Positions 19,351 to 30,510 are shown, counted from the stretch's first letter. The stretch: DNA of 64,000 nucleotides from Lactobacillaceae bacterium L1_55_11 (GCA_029433155.1 JAQYTT010000002.1:62001-126000); one strand, 5' to 3'. Numbers and translations are program-made. Notes: generated by a model not told the origin, from the sequence alone.

Positions 19351-20531
19351 AAAAGATTAGCCAGTGGATTCTGATAGTTGGCCTCGGCTTAGCCATCTTG
19401 TGGGGCTTAGTCAGCCTGTCGCAGCGTGGTGGCACCCAACCCAACTTAACCGAGGCCACCCACACCATCACCGACGTTCGTGGCCGCCGGGTCACGATTC
19501 CCCGCCAAGTTAAGCGGGCCTACTATCCCTACTATTATCAAAACCTACTGACGGTGGCCGGGCCTAAAGCCTTTGAGCGGGTGATGGCCAGTTCTATCTT
19601 TGACACCGCTAACTATTCCGGTGATCTCTATCAAATGCTCAAGGCCAAGTCCCCGGGCTTTGGTCAAGTGACCGATGTCGGCTCAACTTTAAAAAGTAAC
19701 TTCAACTTAGAAAAGCTAATTGCAACCAAGCCTGATTTGGTGATTTTAGCCAACTATCAATATGAAGGAATTGGTCAGGGAAACATCGATAGGCTGGGCG
19801 AACTGGGCATCCCGGTGGTCTTTATTGATTATACGGACCTCAAGCCCGCTGCTCACTATCAGTCGACTAAAATGCTCGGAGAAATTTTTGGTACCCAAAA
19901 ACGGGCGGCTGCCGTGAATCAGAATTACCATGACCATCTCAACCAAGTCGCCCTGCGCCTTAAACAGGTCAAGACGAAAAAGACGGCCTACTTCGAGCAG
20001 CGGTCCGCCGGGGCCTCTTATGCCCAGTACGGTAAGGCCTATGGCAGTCAGATGCTGATGGGGGTCTTGGCCGAAGAGGCAGGCGCCAAAAACATCTATG
20101 CCAGCCGCATCAAGGGCACCGGGGATGTGAATCCGGAGTTCCTTTTCCAACAAAATCCAGACGCCATTTTCCTAGACGGTACCAATTATGCCGATAGTCA
20201 GACGGCTGCCTTAAAAATTGGTTATGGGGTCAGCGCCCAGCAGACCCAGGCCAGTTTAACGGCCTTAATTAACCAACGGCCGGGCTTCAAGAACTTAAAG
20301 GCGGTCAAAAATGGCCAGGTCTACGCCATGGATAACCACCTGATGCGGACCATGAAGGACTATGTCTTAGTGGAGTTTATTGCTAAACAGCTTTATCCCG
20401 AAGCCTTCCAAGACATTGACCCGGAACAAAACCTAAAAGACTTTAATCAGACCTATCTCCCTAACCTGGTCGACGACAGTATCTTCTTGGCCCAGTGGCA
20501 GGATGGCACCAATTCCCAGGAACAAAATTAG
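19347..20531 (+). CDS. Metal-chelate ABC substrate-binding protein, TM-anchored
   Basis: 394 residues of the periplasmic-binding-protein type used for siderophore or cobalamin uptake: TDVRGRRVTIP start of lobe 1, IATKPDLVILANYQ and a long linker helix. The N-terminus (ISQWILIVGLGLAILWGLVSL) is a TM segment with no lipobox cysteine after it, so the protein seems held by an uncleaved anchor or secreted rather than lipidated. The protein is longer than classical binding proteins (about 300). Last gene of the operon; no clear terminator before the rpoB promoter. Confidence 0.88.
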   Translation: MKKISQWILIVGLGLAILWGLVSLSQRGGTQPNLTEATHTITDVRGRRVTIPRQVKRAYYPYYYQNLLTVAGPKAFERVMASSIFDTANYSGDLYQMLKAKSPGFGQVTDVGSTLKSNFNLEKLIATKPDLVILANYQYEGIGQGNIDRLGELGIPVVFIDYTDLKPAAHYQSTKMLGEIFGTQKRAAAVNQNYHDHLNQVALRLKQVKTKKTAYFEQRSAGASYAQYGKAYGSQMLMGVLAEEAGAKNIYASRIKGTGDVNPEFLFQQNPDAIFLDGTNYADSQTAALKIGYGVSAQQTQASLTALINQRPGFKNLKAVKNGQVYAMDNHLMRTMKDYVLVEFIAKQLYPEAFQDIDPEQNLKDFNQTYLPNLVDDSIFLAQWQDGTNSQEQN

Positions 20532-20543
20532 TCCGGGAAATCC

Positions 20544-20571
20544 TTGCAATTTTTAGGGGATGGCGTATAAT
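20544..20571 (+). promoter_or_regulatory. Promoter of rpoBC
   Basis: TTGCAA (20544-20549), 16-base spacer, perfect TATAAT (20566-20571), giving a leader of about 200 bases. Confidence 0.75.
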
Positions 20572-20578
20572 ATTGAGA

Positions 20579-20780
20579 AGTAACACTGTGAATAAATACG
20601 GGGGCTGTGATCTATTGTCCACAGACCCATTATATTGAGGCAACGTTTGCTGCGGAAACGGCGACGATTGCTTTTTTTGTGCCCTTGGGACCCGCTTTCG
20701 GGGGTTAAACGGCAATTTGTAATCAAATTGTAATGTTTAGGCGAGGCCAGACACGGTGAATTTTAAATGAGGTGAACAGT
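20579..20780 (+). ncRNA. Structured rpoB leader, probable Lacto-rpoB motif
   Basis: Several hairpins are visible: CTGTG/CACAG with flanking GGG/CCC (about 20602-20628), a CGTTT/AAACG stem followed by a seven-T run (20640-20680), and CCCG/CGGG (about 20691-20702). A conserved leader upstream of rpoB in lactic acid bacteria is known as the Lacto-rpoB RNA motif; assignment here rests on position and hairpins, not on a covariance search. The hairpin plus T run could act as an attenuator. Confidence 0.55.
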
Positions 20781-23700
20781 GTGGCAGGACATTTAGTAAA
20801 GTACGGTAAGTACCGTACCCGTCGGTCGTATGCCAGCATCAAAGAAGTGCTGGATATCCCAAACTTGATTGAAGTACAAACAGCATCCTATAAGTGGTTC
20901 CTTGACGAAGGAATTAAGGAGATGTTTAACGACATCATGCCAATCGACGACTTCCAGGGAAACCTTTCTTTGGAGTACGTTGACTATAAGCTCATGGAGC
21001 CTAAGTACAACATTGACGAAGCCCGCGAGCACGATGCCAACTATTCGGCACCTTTGCACGTGACGCTGCGTTTGACCAACCATGAAACCGGTGAAATTAA
21101 GTCCCAGGATGTCTTCTTTGGCGACTTTCCTTTGATGACCGATCAGGGAACTTTCATTATTAACGGTGCCGAACGAGTAATCGTTTCTCAGTTGGTCCGC
21201 TCCCCTGGTATCTACTATAACGAGGAGACCGACAAGAACGGTCGCCCTCACTTCGGTACCACGGTTATCCCTAACCGGGGTGCCTGGTTGGAGTATGAGA
21301 CGGATGCCAAGGGCATTGCCAACGTCCGTATCGATCGGACTCGTAAGCTGTTGATGACTGAGTTGGTCCGGGCGCTTGGCTTTGGTTCTGATTCAGATAT
21401 CATCGATATCTTCTCCGATTCATACGATGCCTTGAACATGACCCTGGAAAAGGATGTTCACAAGAACATGTCTGATTCCCGTGTTGAGGAATCTTTGAAG
21501 GACATCTATGAGCGCCTACGTCCCGGTGAGCCTAAGACGGCCGATTCATCGCGGGCCCTTTTGGTGGCGCGTTTCTTCGACCCTAAGCGCTATGACTTGG
21601 CACCGGTTGGTCGTTACAAGATTAATAAGAAGCTTTCATTAAAAAGTCGTCTGCTTAACCAAACGCTGGCTGAAACCTTGGCTGACCCTGATTCCGGTGA
21701 AATCTTGGCCGAAAAGGGTACCTTGGTTGATAAGACGGTTATGGCCAAGTTGGCTCCTTACCTGGACCGCGACGACTTCAAGACGGTTACCTACACGCCA
21801 AGTGGCGATGCCGTTTTGCAGGACCCAGTTGTGCTGCAAAAGATCAAGATTGAGTCCCCTGAAAACCCAGACAAGACTTTGCTCTTGATTGGTAACGGTC
21901 ACATTCCAGCTGACGAACACAACGTTCGCCCAGCCGATATTTTGGCTGGTATCAACTACTTCTTGAACCTACAAGAAGGCGTTGGTCAGGTTGATGATAT
22001 CGATCACCTGGGAAACCGTCGGATTCGTTCTGTGGGTGAACTCCTGCAAAACCAGTTCCGGATTGGTTTGACCCGGATGGAACGTGTCGTTCGTGAGCGG
22101 ATGTCAATCCAGGACGCCAACACGGTTACCCCACAACAGCTGATTAACATTCGGCCAGTTGTGGCGGCTGTTAAGGAATTCTTTGGTTCTTCTCAGCTGT
22201 CCCAGTTCATGGATCAGACTAACCCCTTGGGTGAAATGAACCACAAGCGCCGTCTGTCAGCCCTTGGACCTGGTGGTTTGACCCGTGACCGGGCCGGCGT
22301 TGAAGTGCGTGATGTGCACTACACCCACTATGGTCGAATTGACCCAATCGAGACGCCCGAAGGTCCTAACATCGGTCTGATTAACTCCCTGGCTACTTAC
22401 GGTCGGATTAACAAGTACGGCTTTATCGAAACGCCATACCGGCGGGTTGACTGGGGTACGCACAAGGTTACTGACCGAATCGACTACCTGACGGCCGATG
22501 AAGAAGATAACTACATCGTCGCCCAGGCCAACACCGAGCTGGAAGACGATGGTAGCTTCGTGCACGAAACCGCCATGGCCCGTTTTGGTGAGGAAAACAT
22601 CGAGACGCCTGTCGAAAAGATTGACTATGTCGATGTTTCGCCTAAGCAGGTGGTCTCAGTTGGAACTTCAGTAATTCCTTTCTTGGAAAACGATGATTCC
22701 AACCGGGCCCTGATGGGTGCCAACATGCAGCGTCAGGCCGTGCCTTTGCTTGACCCCCACGCCCCAATCGTGGGTACTGGTGTCGAATATAAGGCGGCCC
22801 ACGATTCTGGTGCCGCTGTGATTTCGAGTGCCGCTGGTGAAGTTGAGTACGTTGATGCTAAGCAGATCCGGGTACGCCGTGAAGACGGTCAACTCGACAC
22901 TTATGATTTGATGAAGTTCCGCCGTTCTAACGGTGGTAAGAACTATAACCAAAAGCCAATCGTTAAGGTTGGTGAACAGGTTGAAGCCGACGAAGTTTTG
23001 GCTGATGGTCCTTCCATGGAATTGGGCGAACTGGCTCTGGGACAAAACCCAACCATCGCCTTTATGACCTGGCAGGGTTATAACTTCGAGGATGCCATCA
23101 TCCTAAACGAGCGTCTGGTTCGTGAAGACGTTTATACGTCAATTCACATTGAAGAATACGATTCTGAGGCCCGTGATACTAAATTAGGACCGGAAGAAAT
23201 TACCCGTGAAATTCCTAATACCGGTGAAGAACAGCTCCGGGACTTGGATGAAAACGGTATTATCCGCGTTGGAGCTGAGGTCCACGATGGCGATATCTTG
23301 GTTGGTAAGGTGACCCCTAAGGGTGTTACCGACCTCTCAGCCGAAGAACGCCTTTTGCACGCTATCTTTGGTGAGAAGGCCCGCGAAGTCCGCGATACCT
23401 CTTTGAAGGTGCCACACGGTGGCGGCGGAGTCGTTCAATCCGTTCGGATTTACACTCCTGAAAATGGTGATGAACTTGCCCCTGGTGTCAACAAGATGGT
23501 CCGGGTCTACATCGCCCAGAAGCGTAAGATCCAGGTCGGTGATAAGATGGCCGGTCGTCACGGAAACAAGGGTACGGTTTCAGTGGTGGTTCCTGAAGAA
23601 GACATGCCATACATGCCTGATGGAACGCCAATTGATATCCTGCTGTCACCCATGGGTGTGCCTTCCCGTATGAATATCGGACAGGTTTTGGAGCTCCACC

Positions 23701-24401
23701 TTGGCTTTGCTGCTAAGAAGTTGGGTATCCACGTGGCTTCACCAGTCTTTGATGGTGCTTCCGATGATGAAATCGAAGAAGCCCTGGCCGAAGCTGGTCT
23801 GCCAGCCGATGGTAAGTCCGTGGTCTATGATGGCCGGACGGGTGAAGCCTTTGATAAGCGTGTCGCCGTTGGGGTGATGCACTACATGAAGCTGGCCCAC
23901 ATGGTTGATGATAAGATTCACGCCCGTTCAATCGGACCTTACTCACTGGTTACTCAGCAGCCACTGGGTGGTAAAGCTCAGTTCGGTGGACAGCGTTTCG
24001 GTGAAATGGAAGTTTGGGCCCTGGAAGCTTACGGTGCCGCTTACACTTTGCAAGAAATCCTGACCTACAAGTCCGATGATGTCGCTGGCCGTGTTAAGGT
24101 CTACGAATCAATCATTAAGGGTGAAGCAATCCCTAAGCCAGGTGTACCGGAGTCATTCCGCGTGCTGGTTAAGGAACTGCAGGCCCTTGGTTTGGACATG
24201 CGCGTGCTGGATAACGAAGGTGAAGCTGTTCAACTCCGTCAGATGGACGAAGATGACTCTGTTTTGCCAGTCGATGCCTTGGAAAAGTTGGCTAAGACTA
24301 ACCCAGACCTTCTTAATAAGGAAGACGACGAAGTTAAGGCCGCCTTTACTAAGGTCGACACGCCGGACCCATCGATGACTGGTGCGGATGAAGAACAATA
24401 A
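20781..24401 (+). CDS. rpoB: RNA polymerase beta subunit
   Basis: 1206 residues from the GTG at 20781; GAGGTGA lies 5 bases upstream, and the protein then begins with the family start [14 protein letters not shown]. The alternative GTG at 20772 falls inside the ribosome site. The rifampicin region [14 protein letters not shown] is near residue 470. In the next conserved block, [13 protein letters not shown] usually has Cys; here it is [13 protein letters not shown] (Asp 521). I can find no cysteine anywhere in the protein. Forms the catalytic core with RpoC, whose gene follows after 24 bases. Confidence 0.98.
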   Translation: MAGHLVKYGKYRTRRSYASIKEVLDIPNLIEVQTASYKWFLDEGIKEMFNDIMPIDDFQGNLSLEYVDYKLMEPKYNIDEAREHDANYSAPLHVTLRLTNHETGEIKSQDVFFGDFPLMTDQGTFIINGAERVIVSQLVRSPGIYYNEETDKNGRPHFGTTVIPNRGAWLEYETDAKGIANVRIDRTRKLLMTELVRALGFGSDSDIIDIFSDSYDALNMTLEKDVHKNMSDSRVEESLKDIYERLRPGEPKTADSSRALLVARFFDPKRYDLAPVGRYKINKKLSLKSRLLNQTLAETLADPDSGEILAEKGTLVDKTVMAKLAPYLDRDDFKTVTYTPSGDAVLQDPVVLQKIKIESPENPDKTLLLIGNGHIPADEHNVRPADILAGINYFLNLQEGVGQVDDIDHLGNRRIRSVGELLQNQFRIGLTRMERVVRERMSIQDANTVTPQQLINIRPVVAAVKEFFGSSQLSQFMDQTNPLGEMNHKRRLSALGPGGLTRDRAGVEVRDVHYTHYGRIDPIETPEGPNIGLINSLATYGRINKYGFIETPYRRVDWGTHKVTDRIDYLTADEEDNYIVAQANTELEDDGSFVHETAMARFGEENIETPVEKIDYVDVSPKQVVSVGTSVIPFLENDDSNRALMGANMQRQAVPLLDPHAPIVGTGVEYKAAHDSGAAVISSAAGEVEYVDAKQIRVRREDGQLDTYDLMKFRRSNGGKNYNQKPIVKVGEQVEADEVLADGPSMELGELALGQNPTIAFMTWQGYNFEDAIILNERLVREDVYTSIHIEEYDSEARDTKLGPEEITREIPNTGEEQLRDLDENGIIRVGAEVHDGDILVGKVTPKGVTDLSAEERLLHAIFGEKAREVRDTSLKVPHGGGGVVQSVRIYTPENGDELAPGVNKMVRVYIAQKRKIQVGDKMAGRHGNKGTVSVVVPEEDMPYMPDGTPIDILLSPMGVPSRMNIGQVLELHLGFAAKKLGIHVASPVFDGASDDEIEEALAEAGLPADGKSVVYDGRTGEAFDKRVAVGVMHYMKLAHMVDDKIHARSIGPYSLVTQQPLGGKAQFGGQRFGEMEVWALEAYGAAYTLQEILTYKSDDVAGRVKVYESIIKGEAIPKPGVPESFRVLVKELQALGLDMRVLDNEGEAVQLRQMDEDDSVLPVDALEKLAKTNPDLLNKEDDEVKAAFTKVDTPDPSMTGADEEQ

Positions 24402-24425
24402 ACACATAGAAAGGTGACCGAATAG

Positions 24426-27400
24426 ATGGCAATCGATGTTAACAAGTTCGAAAGCATGCAAATCGGTCTGGCCTCTCCCGATAAGATTCATGACTGGTCT
24501 CATGGGGAAGTTAAGAAGCCAGAAACGATTAACTATCGAACGCTCAAGCCTGAAAAAGACGGCTTGTTTGATGAACGAATCTTTGGACCTACCAAGGACT
24601 ACGAATGTGCCTGTGGTAAGTACAAGCGGATTCGTTATAAGGGAATTGTCTGTGACCGCTGTGGTGTTGAGGTAACTTCATCCAAGGTCCGGCGTGAGCG
24701 GATGGGCCACATTGAGCTGGCTGCACCCGTTACCCACATTTGGTACTTTAAGGGCATCCCTTCGCGGATGGGCTTGGTCTTGGACATGAGCCCCCGTTCC
24801 CTCGAAGAGGTAATCTACTTCGCCTCCTACGTGGTTGTCGATCCTGGGGATGCACCCGTAGAAAAGAAGCAACTGCTGACGGAACGTGAGTACCGCCAGT
24901 ATAAGAAGGAATACGGTGCTGGCTTTAAGGCTGGCATGGGTGCCGAAGCGGTTAAGGAACTCCTGGCCGACGTTGATTTGGCAGCTGAAGCTGAAGCCCT
25001 GAAAGAAGAGCTCCAGGAAGCTACCGGTCAAAAGCGGGTCCGGGCGGTCCGCCGTTTGGACATCATCGAAGCCTTCTTGCAGTCTGACAACAAGCCAGAA
25101 TGGATGGTTATGGAAGTTATTCCAGTTATCCCACCTGACTTGCGGCCAATGGTTCAGTTGGAAGGTGGCCGTTTTGCCACTTCTGATTTGAACGACTTGT
25201 ACCGCCGTGTTATCAACCGTAACAACCGGTTGAAGCGTTTATTTGACTTGAATGCCCCTGGCATCATCGTCCAAAACGAAAAGCGGATGCTCCAAGAAGC
25301 CGTCGATGCCTTGATGGATAACGGTCGTCGTGGCCGTCCAGTTGCTGGTCCTGGTAACCGCCCATTGAAGTCCCTTTCCCACATGTTGAAGGGAAAGCAG
25401 GGCCGGTTCCGTCAGAACCTGCTGGGTAAGCGTGTTGATTACTCAGGTCGTTCGGTTATCGATGTTGGACCATTCTTGAAGATGAACCAGATGGGACTGC
25501 CACGGCCAATGGCCATCGAGCTTTTCCGTCCCTTCATCATGAAGGAATTGACTAAGCGTAAGCTTGCTGGCAACGTTAAGTCAGCTAAGCGCAAGATTGA
25601 TCGCGCTGATGAAGACGTCATGGATGTCTTGGAAGACGTAATCAAGGAACACCCAGTGCTCCTTAACCGCGCACCTACCTTGCACCGTCTGGGAATCCAG
25701 GCCTTCGAGCCTGTCCTAGTTTCTGGTAAGGCTATGCGTTTGCACCCATTGGTTACCGAGGCCTATAACGCCGACTTCGATGGTGACCAAATGGCCATCC
25801 ACGTGCCTTTGTCTGATGAAGCTCAGGCCGAAGCCCGCTTGCTGATGCTGGCCGCTGGCCACATCCTGGCCCCTAAGGATGGAAAGCCAATCGTGGCCCC
25901 ATCTCAGGATATGGTTATCGGTAACTACTACCTGACTACTGAAGAAACCGGCCGTGAAGGTGAAGGGATGATCTTTAGTTCAGTTGACGAAGCACGACTG
26001 GCCTACGAAAACAAGATTGTCCACTTCCACACTCGCGTTGGTATCCAGACCTCTTCTTTCCCCGCTGATAAGCCTTTCACTGAGGAACAGCGTGGCAAGA
26101 TTATGGTTACCTCAGTTGGTAAGTTGCTCTTCAACGAAATTTTGCCAACTGACTTCCCTTACATTAATGAACCTTCTGACGCCAACTTTAAGGGCGTTTC
26201 AGACGACTTCTTCATTGAAAAGGGTGAAAACATCCATGATTTCTTAGATGACCACCCAATTGTGGCCCCATTTAAGAAGGGCTTCTTGTCCGATATCATC
26301 GCCGAAGTTTATAAGCGTTACAAGGTGACCGAAACTTCCCTGCTCTTGGATCGGATGAAGGACCTGGGTTATGACATCTCAACCCGTTCTGGTTTGACGG
26401 TGGCCATGACCGATGTTACTGAATTGGCTGATAAGCCAGATATCCTGGCCGATGCCCACCAGCAGGTTGCGACGGTTACTAAGCAGTTCCGTCGTGGTCT
26501 GATTACCGATGCCGAGCGTTACCAGCGGGTTATCGATATCTGGAGTAAGGCTAAGGACACCATCCAAGACGAGCTGATTGACTCGTTTGACCCTACCAAC
26601 CCAATCTTTATGATGCAGGACTCAGGTGCTCGAGGAAACATCTCGAACTTCGTCCAGTTGGCTGGTATGCGTGGTCTGATGGCCGGACCTGGTGGTAAGA
26701 TTATCGAACTGCCAGTTACGTCAAACTTCCGTGATGGTCTGACCGTGATGGAAATGTTTATTTCAACCCACGGTGCCCGGAAGGGAATGTCGGATACGGC
26801 CTTGAAGACGGCCAACTCAGGTTACCTGACCCGTCGTCTGGTTGATGTGGCCCAGGATGTTATCGTGCGTGAGTTTGATAACGGTTCTGACCGTGGTGTT
26901 GCTGTGCGCGCCATCATGGATGGTACCTCAGTTGTTGAGCCACTTTATGACCGAATTGTTGGTCGTTATGCCATGAAGTCGATTTTGGATCCTGAAACTG
27001 GTGAAAAGATTGTGGCCCGCAACGAAATGATTGATGAAGAGGCTGCCCGCCGCATCGTCAATGCCAGTATTGAAGAAGTCACAATTCGTTCGGTCTTCAC
27101 TTCAACGACCGAGCACGGGGTTTCGGTCTTGGATTACGGTCGTAACCTGGCTACTGGTGAAGAGGTCGAAGTTGGTGAGGCAGTTGGAACTGTGGCTGCC
27201 CAGTCAATCGGAGAGCCTGGTACCCAGCTGACCATGCGTAACTTCCACACGGGTGGTGTTGCCGGTGGTAACGATATTACCCAGGGACTCCCTCGTGTGC
27301 AGGAAATCGTGGAAGCCCGGATTCCTAAGGGACGTGCTGAGATTTCAGAGGTGACCGGAAAGATTACCGCCATCGAAGAAAACCCAGCTGAACGGACTAA

Positions 27401-28088
27401 GAGTGTCACTATCGAAGGCGACACCGACACGCGGACTTACACCCTGCCACTGACAGCGCGGATGCGCTTTGGTGAGGGTGATGCCATCAAGCGTGGTGAA
27501 GCCATCAACGAAGGACCAATCGATCCTAAGGAGTTGTTGGCAGTTACCGACACCCTGACGACTGAAACTTACATGTTGACCGAAATTCAGAAGGTCTACC
27601 GTTTGCAGGGTATTGAAGTTTCCGATAAGCACATCGAAGTTATGATTCGTCAGATGCTGCGTAAGGTACGGATTATGGATCCTGGTGACACGGATCTCTT
27701 GCCTGGTAACCTGATGGACATCGCTGACTTTAAGCGGGCCAACGAACCAGCCCTCTTTGCTGGTAAGGTGCCGGCTACGGCTCGGCCAGTGCTGCTTGGT
27801 ATCACCAAGGCCGCTCTGGAAACTAATTCCTTCCTGTCCGCCGCTTCCTTCCAGGAAACGACGCGCGTGCTGACCGATGCGGCTATCCGCGGCAAGAACG
27901 ATCCTTTGATTGGTTTGAAGGAAAACGTTATCATCGGAAAGATTATTCCTGCCGGAACTGGTATGGCCGAATACCGTCACATCAAGCCAAAGGTGGTTGG
28001 CGAAGTTGTTGCTAACCCCGAGGAAGAAACGGCTGCCATTCCTAAGTTAGACGAAGTTGCCCAAACTTTGGATAACGAAGAAGAGTAA
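24426..28088 (+). CDS. rpoC: RNA polymerase beta-prime subunit, zinc site 2 lost
   Basis: 1220 residues. Zinc site 1 is intact (Cys 61, 63, 76, 79). The catalytic Mg loop NADFDGD is at 448-454 and the trigger-loop region [16 protein letters not shown] is present. Zinc site 2, normally four cysteines (one in a DCGT block, then Cys-X6-Cys-X2-Cys before YGRNLATG), is replaced by Asn 819, Ser 893, Ser 900 and Asp 903, so it cannot bind zinc in the usual way. The rest of the fold is normal. AAAGGTGA ribosome site; terminator after the stop. Confidence 0.98.
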   Translation: MAIDVNKFESMQIGLASPDKIHDWSHGEVKKPETINYRTLKPEKDGLFDERIFGPTKDYECACGKYKRIRYKGIVCDRCGVEVTSSKVRRERMGHIELAAPVTHIWYFKGIPSRMGLVLDMSPRSLEEVIYFASYVVVDPGDAPVEKKQLLTEREYRQYKKEYGAGFKAGMGAEAVKELLADVDLAAEAEALKEELQEATGQKRVRAVRRLDIIEAFLQSDNKPEWMVMEVIPVIPPDLRPMVQLEGGRFATSDLNDLYRRVINRNNRLKRLFDLNAPGIIVQNEKRMLQEAVDALMDNGRRGRPVAGPGNRPLKSLSHMLKGKQGRFRQNLLGKRVDYSGRSVIDVGPFLKMNQMGLPRPMAIELFRPFIMKELTKRKLAGNVKSAKRKIDRADEDVMDVLEDVIKEHPVLLNRAPTLHRLGIQAFEPVLVSGKAMRLHPLVTEAYNADFDGDQMAIHVPLSDEAQAEARLLMLAAGHILAPKDGKPIVAPSQDMVIGNYYLTTEETGREGEGMIFSSVDEARLAYENKIVHFHTRVGIQTSSFPADKPFTEEQRGKIMVTSVGKLLFNEILPTDFPYINEPSDANFKGVSDDFFIEKGENIHDFLDDHPIVAPFKKGFLSDIIAEVYKRYKVTETSLLLDRMKDLGYDISTRSGLTVAMTDVTELADKPDILADAHQQVATVTKQFRRGLITDAERYQRVIDIWSKAKDTIQDELIDSFDPTNPIFMMQDSGARGNISNFVQLAGMRGLMAGPGGKIIELPVTSNFRDGLTVMEMFISTHGARKGMSDTALKTANSGYLTRRLVDVAQDVIVREFDNGSDRGVAVRAIMDGTSVVEPLYDRIVGRYAMKSILDPETGEKIVARNEMIDEEAARRIVNASIEEVTIRSVFTSTTEHGVSVLDYGRNLATGEEVEVGEAVGTVAAQSIGEPGTQLTMRNFHTGGVAGGNDITQGLPRVQEIVEARIPKGRAEISEVTGKITAIEENPAERTKSVTIEGDTDTRTYTLPLTARMRFGEGDAIKRGEAINEGPIDPKELLAVTDTLTTETYMLTEIQKVYRLQGIEVSDKHIEVMIRQMLRKVRIMDPGDTDLLPGNLMDIADFKRANEPALFAGKVPATARPVLLGITKAALETNSFLSAASFQETTRVLTDAAIRGKNDPLIGLKENVIIGKIIPAGTGMAEYRHIKPKVVGEVVANPEEETAAIPKLDEVAQTLDNEEE

Positions 28089-28094
28089 GCTCAT

Positions 28095-28131
28095 AAAAAA
28101 GTGCTAACCCATACGGGTTGGCGCTTTTTTT
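28095..28131 (+). terminator. Terminator of rpoBC
   Basis: 12-bp stem (AAGTGCTAACCC with GGGTTGGCGCTT, two G-U pairs), loop ATAC and seven T residues. Confidence 0.92.
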
Positions 28132-28182
28132 GTTTGTTCAAATTTTTAAATGATGGTAGACTAACAGCTGAACAAAGGTGGG

Positions 28183-28647
28183 GTGAAGGACATGCAAGAG
28201 CTAAAAATTGAGTGGATTGGCTGGATTAAACGGCTTAAGCGCTGGCAGGCGCAGGCCATTGTGATTGCCGTTACTCTCCTACTAATCCTAGCCTTGCTAA
28301 CCCGGCTAACTGAAAATAGTCATCCAACCTCACCGAACCGCTTCGACTACGCCCTGTTGATTTATTACCTACTGGCCGCCTCACCAATCGGTGAGCAGCT
28401 GGGCTACGTCGCCTTTCCTAAAAACCAACCCCGCTTCCAGTACCAGGTGACCTCCTGGCGCCAGTGGGGCCAGGCCTTATTTGGGTCCCTGGTTATCTTT
28501 GTCCTGGCCATGGTTTTGTGGCCGCCGATTCATGCGGCTGGCCTGTCTTTCTACTTAATCTTGGCGACAGTGGTAAGTTTTACCCTGTCCTGGGCGGTTC
28601 GTTGGTGGGCCTTTCGCCGTCAAGGTGACGATGCCGACCAGCAGTAG
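28183..28647 (+). CDS. Small membrane protein, unknown function
   Basis: 154 residues with about four TM segments (near 25-42, 57-72, 97-115 and 120-140). Start is GTG 28183 or ATG 28192: AAAGGTGG at 28174-28181 is close to the first and far from the second, so neither is certain. There is no recognised domain. It lies alone between rpoC and mrnC. Confidence 0.6.
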   Translation: MKDMQELKIEWIGWIKRLKRWQAQAIVIAVTLLLILALLTRLTENSHPTSPNRFDYALLIYYLLAASPIGEQLGYVAFPKNQPRFQYQVTSWRQWGQALFGSLVIFVLAMVLWPPIHAAGLSFYLILATVVSFTLSWAVRWWAFRRQGDDADQQ

Positions 28648-28740
28648 TTATGCCGCTTTTCTATTTGTCTGTGCCCCAGGCCTTCCGCCATTTCATGCGC
28701 TTTTATAGAATGAACATGTTCATAGGAGGAAAGTTGGCAC

Positions 28741-29178
28741 GTGCAAAATAATTCAATTGAGGGCAGGATGCCAGATTTAAACTATGAACAAATGAACGGG
28801 TTGTCGCTGGCTTATATCGGTGATGCCATTTACGAAGTAGCTGTCCGCAAGCACTTACTGGGCTTAGGACTGACCAAGGTTAACGACCTGCAGCGCCACA
28901 GCCGGCGCTATGTTTCGGCCAAGGCCCACGCTGGTATCTACCAGCTGATGGTTGATGATCAGATTTTAACCGACGAGGAAATGCACTATTTTAAACGGGG
29001 GCGGAACGCCAAGTCCCACACCAAGGCCAAGAACACTGACGTGGTGACCTACCGGATTTCAACCGGGGTCGAAGCCATGTTTGGTTATCTCTACCTGTCA
29101 GGTCAGCTCGACCGGATTAGGACCTTGATGGATTGGATTTATGACCAAGTGGAACACGAGAGGGTAAAGCATGGCTAA
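28741..29178 (+). CDS. mrnC: Mini-ribonuclease 3
   Basis: 145 residues, an RNase III catalytic domain without a dsRNA-binding domain, which matures 23S rRNA ends in Firmicutes. The RNase III signature LAYIGDAIYEVAVRKHL is at about residues 23-39. GTG start with AGGAGGA 10 bases upstream. Overlaps rlmB by 8 bases, as in many Firmicutes where mrnC and the 23S methyltransferase gene are adjacent. Confidence 0.93.
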   Translation: MQNNSIEGRMPDLNYEQMNGLSLAYIGDAIYEVAVRKHLLGLGLTKVNDLQRHSRRYVSAKAHAGIYQLMVDDQILTDEEMHYFKRGRNAKSHTKAKNTDVVTYRISTGVEAMFGYLYLSGQLDRIRTLMDWIYDQVEHERVKHG

Positions 29179-29923
29179 GCAGAGTAGTCACGATGATTTT
29201 ATTTACGGACACCACGCCAGTGTGGCCGCCTTACAGAGTGACCAGAGCTTGAACAAGGTCTGGCTGCAGCAGGGCCTAAACGACAAGGTCCGGAACCAGG
29301 TCATCCAGCTGGCTAAAAAGCGCGGCTTGGTGGTCCAAGAAGCACCCAAGGCTAAGTTAGATGAGCTGGCAGACGGTGGTAACCACCAGGGCGTAGTGCT
29401 GAGCATTGCTTCCTTTGATTATGCTAGCGTAGACGACCTGTTTGCCCAGGCGGCAGCCAAGGGGGATGCCCCCTTCTTCCTCATCTTGGATGGGATTGAA
29501 GATCCGCATAACCTAGGTTCAATCCTGCGAACGGCGGATGCGGCCGGGGTCAACGGAGTCATTATTCCAAAGCGCCGGGCTGTCCAACTCACGGCCACGG
29601 TTGCGAAAACCTCGACCGGTGCCATTGAAACCGTGCCGGTCGCCCGGGTGACTAATCTGGCCAACCTGGTCGCTGACCTAAAGGAGCGCGGTCTTTGGAT
29701 TTTTGGGACCGACGTCAATGGCGAGGACTACCGCCGCTTTGACGCCCGTGGTCCGGTGGCAGTGATTATCGGGAATGAAGGGCGTGGTATCTCGCCCCTG
29801 CTTAAAAAGCGGGTGGATGGCATGCTCACCATTCCTATGGTCGGGACCGTCCAGAGTCTGAACGCCAGCGTGGCCGCTTCTTTGTTAATGTATCAAGGCT
29901 ATAACTCACGACACCCCTTATAA
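29171..29923 (+). CDS. rlmB: 23S rRNA (guanosine-2'-O-)-methyltransferase RlmB / TrmH-type
   Basis: 250 residues. N-terminal substrate-binding domain (YGHHASVAAL), then a SPOUT domain with DPHNLGSILRTADAAGV, IIGNEGRGIS and SLNASVAASLLMYQ, the three knot motifs. It methylates a 23S rRNA guanosine. Translationally overlapping with mrnC. Confidence 0.92.
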   Translation: MAKQSSHDDFIYGHHASVAALQSDQSLNKVWLQQGLNDKVRNQVIQLAKKRGLVVQEAPKAKLDELADGGNHQGVVLSIASFDYASVDDLFAQAAAKGDAPFFLILDGIEDPHNLGSILRTADAAGVNGVIIPKRRAVQLTATVAKTSTGAIETVPVARVTNLANLVADLKERGLWIFGTDVNGEDYRRFDARGPVAVIIGNEGRGISPLLKKRVDGMLTIPMVGTVQSLNASVAASLLMYQGYNSRHPL

Positions 29924-29930
29924 AATAAAA

Positions 29931-29953
29931 ACCAGTGGCTCCTAGCCACTGGT
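29931..29953 (+). promoter_or_regulatory. Hairpin abutting the ribosome site of the sigma-factor gene
   Basis: A perfect 9-bp stem ACCAGTGGC/GCCACTGGT with a 5-base loop ends one base before the GGGGGTG ribosome site (29954-29960). There is no T tract, so it is not a terminator; it could mark an mRNA 5' end or modulate translation. Confidence 0.6.
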
Positions 29954-29964
29954 GGGGGTGAATT

Positions 29965-30510
29965 ATGCAAGATCGTTTACAGCCGGCCGTGATTGCGGCT
30001 CAACACGGCCACGAATGTGCCTACCCAGTCCTAATTTGGCACTTAAAGGGTCTGATTTATCAAGTCCACCACCGCAAGGTTAGCAGTCAGCTGACCTTAG
30101 ACGAGTGGTACGCCGAAGGGTTGGAAGTCCTGTTAAAATCCGTGGCCCGTTACGATGTCAGCCGCCAAAAAGCCAAGTTTTCGACTTATTTCATGACCGC
30201 CTTAAACAACCGGGCGACTGACATTATCCGCCAGCACTACAGTGCTAAGAGTCAGTTCTACCAGAACCTGTACTCCCAGGATAACGGTGACTTTGAGCTC
30301 TTTGAACTCGGCACTGACCAATTTAATCCAGAAAGTATCACCGTGCTGCGCGATAGCCTCAGTCAGGTCCAGCTTTCCCAGAGCGGGGACTTTCGCCGGG
30401 TGGTCAGTCAGTTACTGGGCAGCCAGGCTTTAGAGCGTAGAACCAGGGCCGACCGGCGCTTTGACCAGATGCAGTACCGCTTTAAAAAGGCGGTCTATGG
30501 GGTCATTTGA
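29965..30510 (+). CDS. SigH/ComX-like alternative sigma factor
   Basis: 181 residues. Sigma region 2 is recognisable ([32 protein letters not shown], about residues 58-90), including the DNA-melting part. Region 4 is short and degenerate, ending in [11 protein letters not shown]. The position upstream of rpmG-secE-nusG is where lactobacilli carry the sigH/comX gene used in competence. Whether it is active cannot be judged. A hairpin abuts its ribosome site. Confidence 0.75.
   Translation: MQDRLQPAVIAAQHGHECAYPVLIWHLKGLIYQVHHRKVSSQLTLDEWYAEGLEVLLKSVARYDVSRQKAKFSTYFMTALNNRATDIIRQHYSAKSQFYQNLYSQDNGDFELFELGTDQFNPESITVLRDSLSQVQLSQSGDFRRVVSQLLGSQALERRTRADRRFDQMQYRFKKAVYGVI

Noticed and set aside
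20772-20780. rpoB start at GTG 20772
   Set aside because: It lies inside the GAGGTGA ribosome site; GTG 20781 gives the conserved N-terminus.
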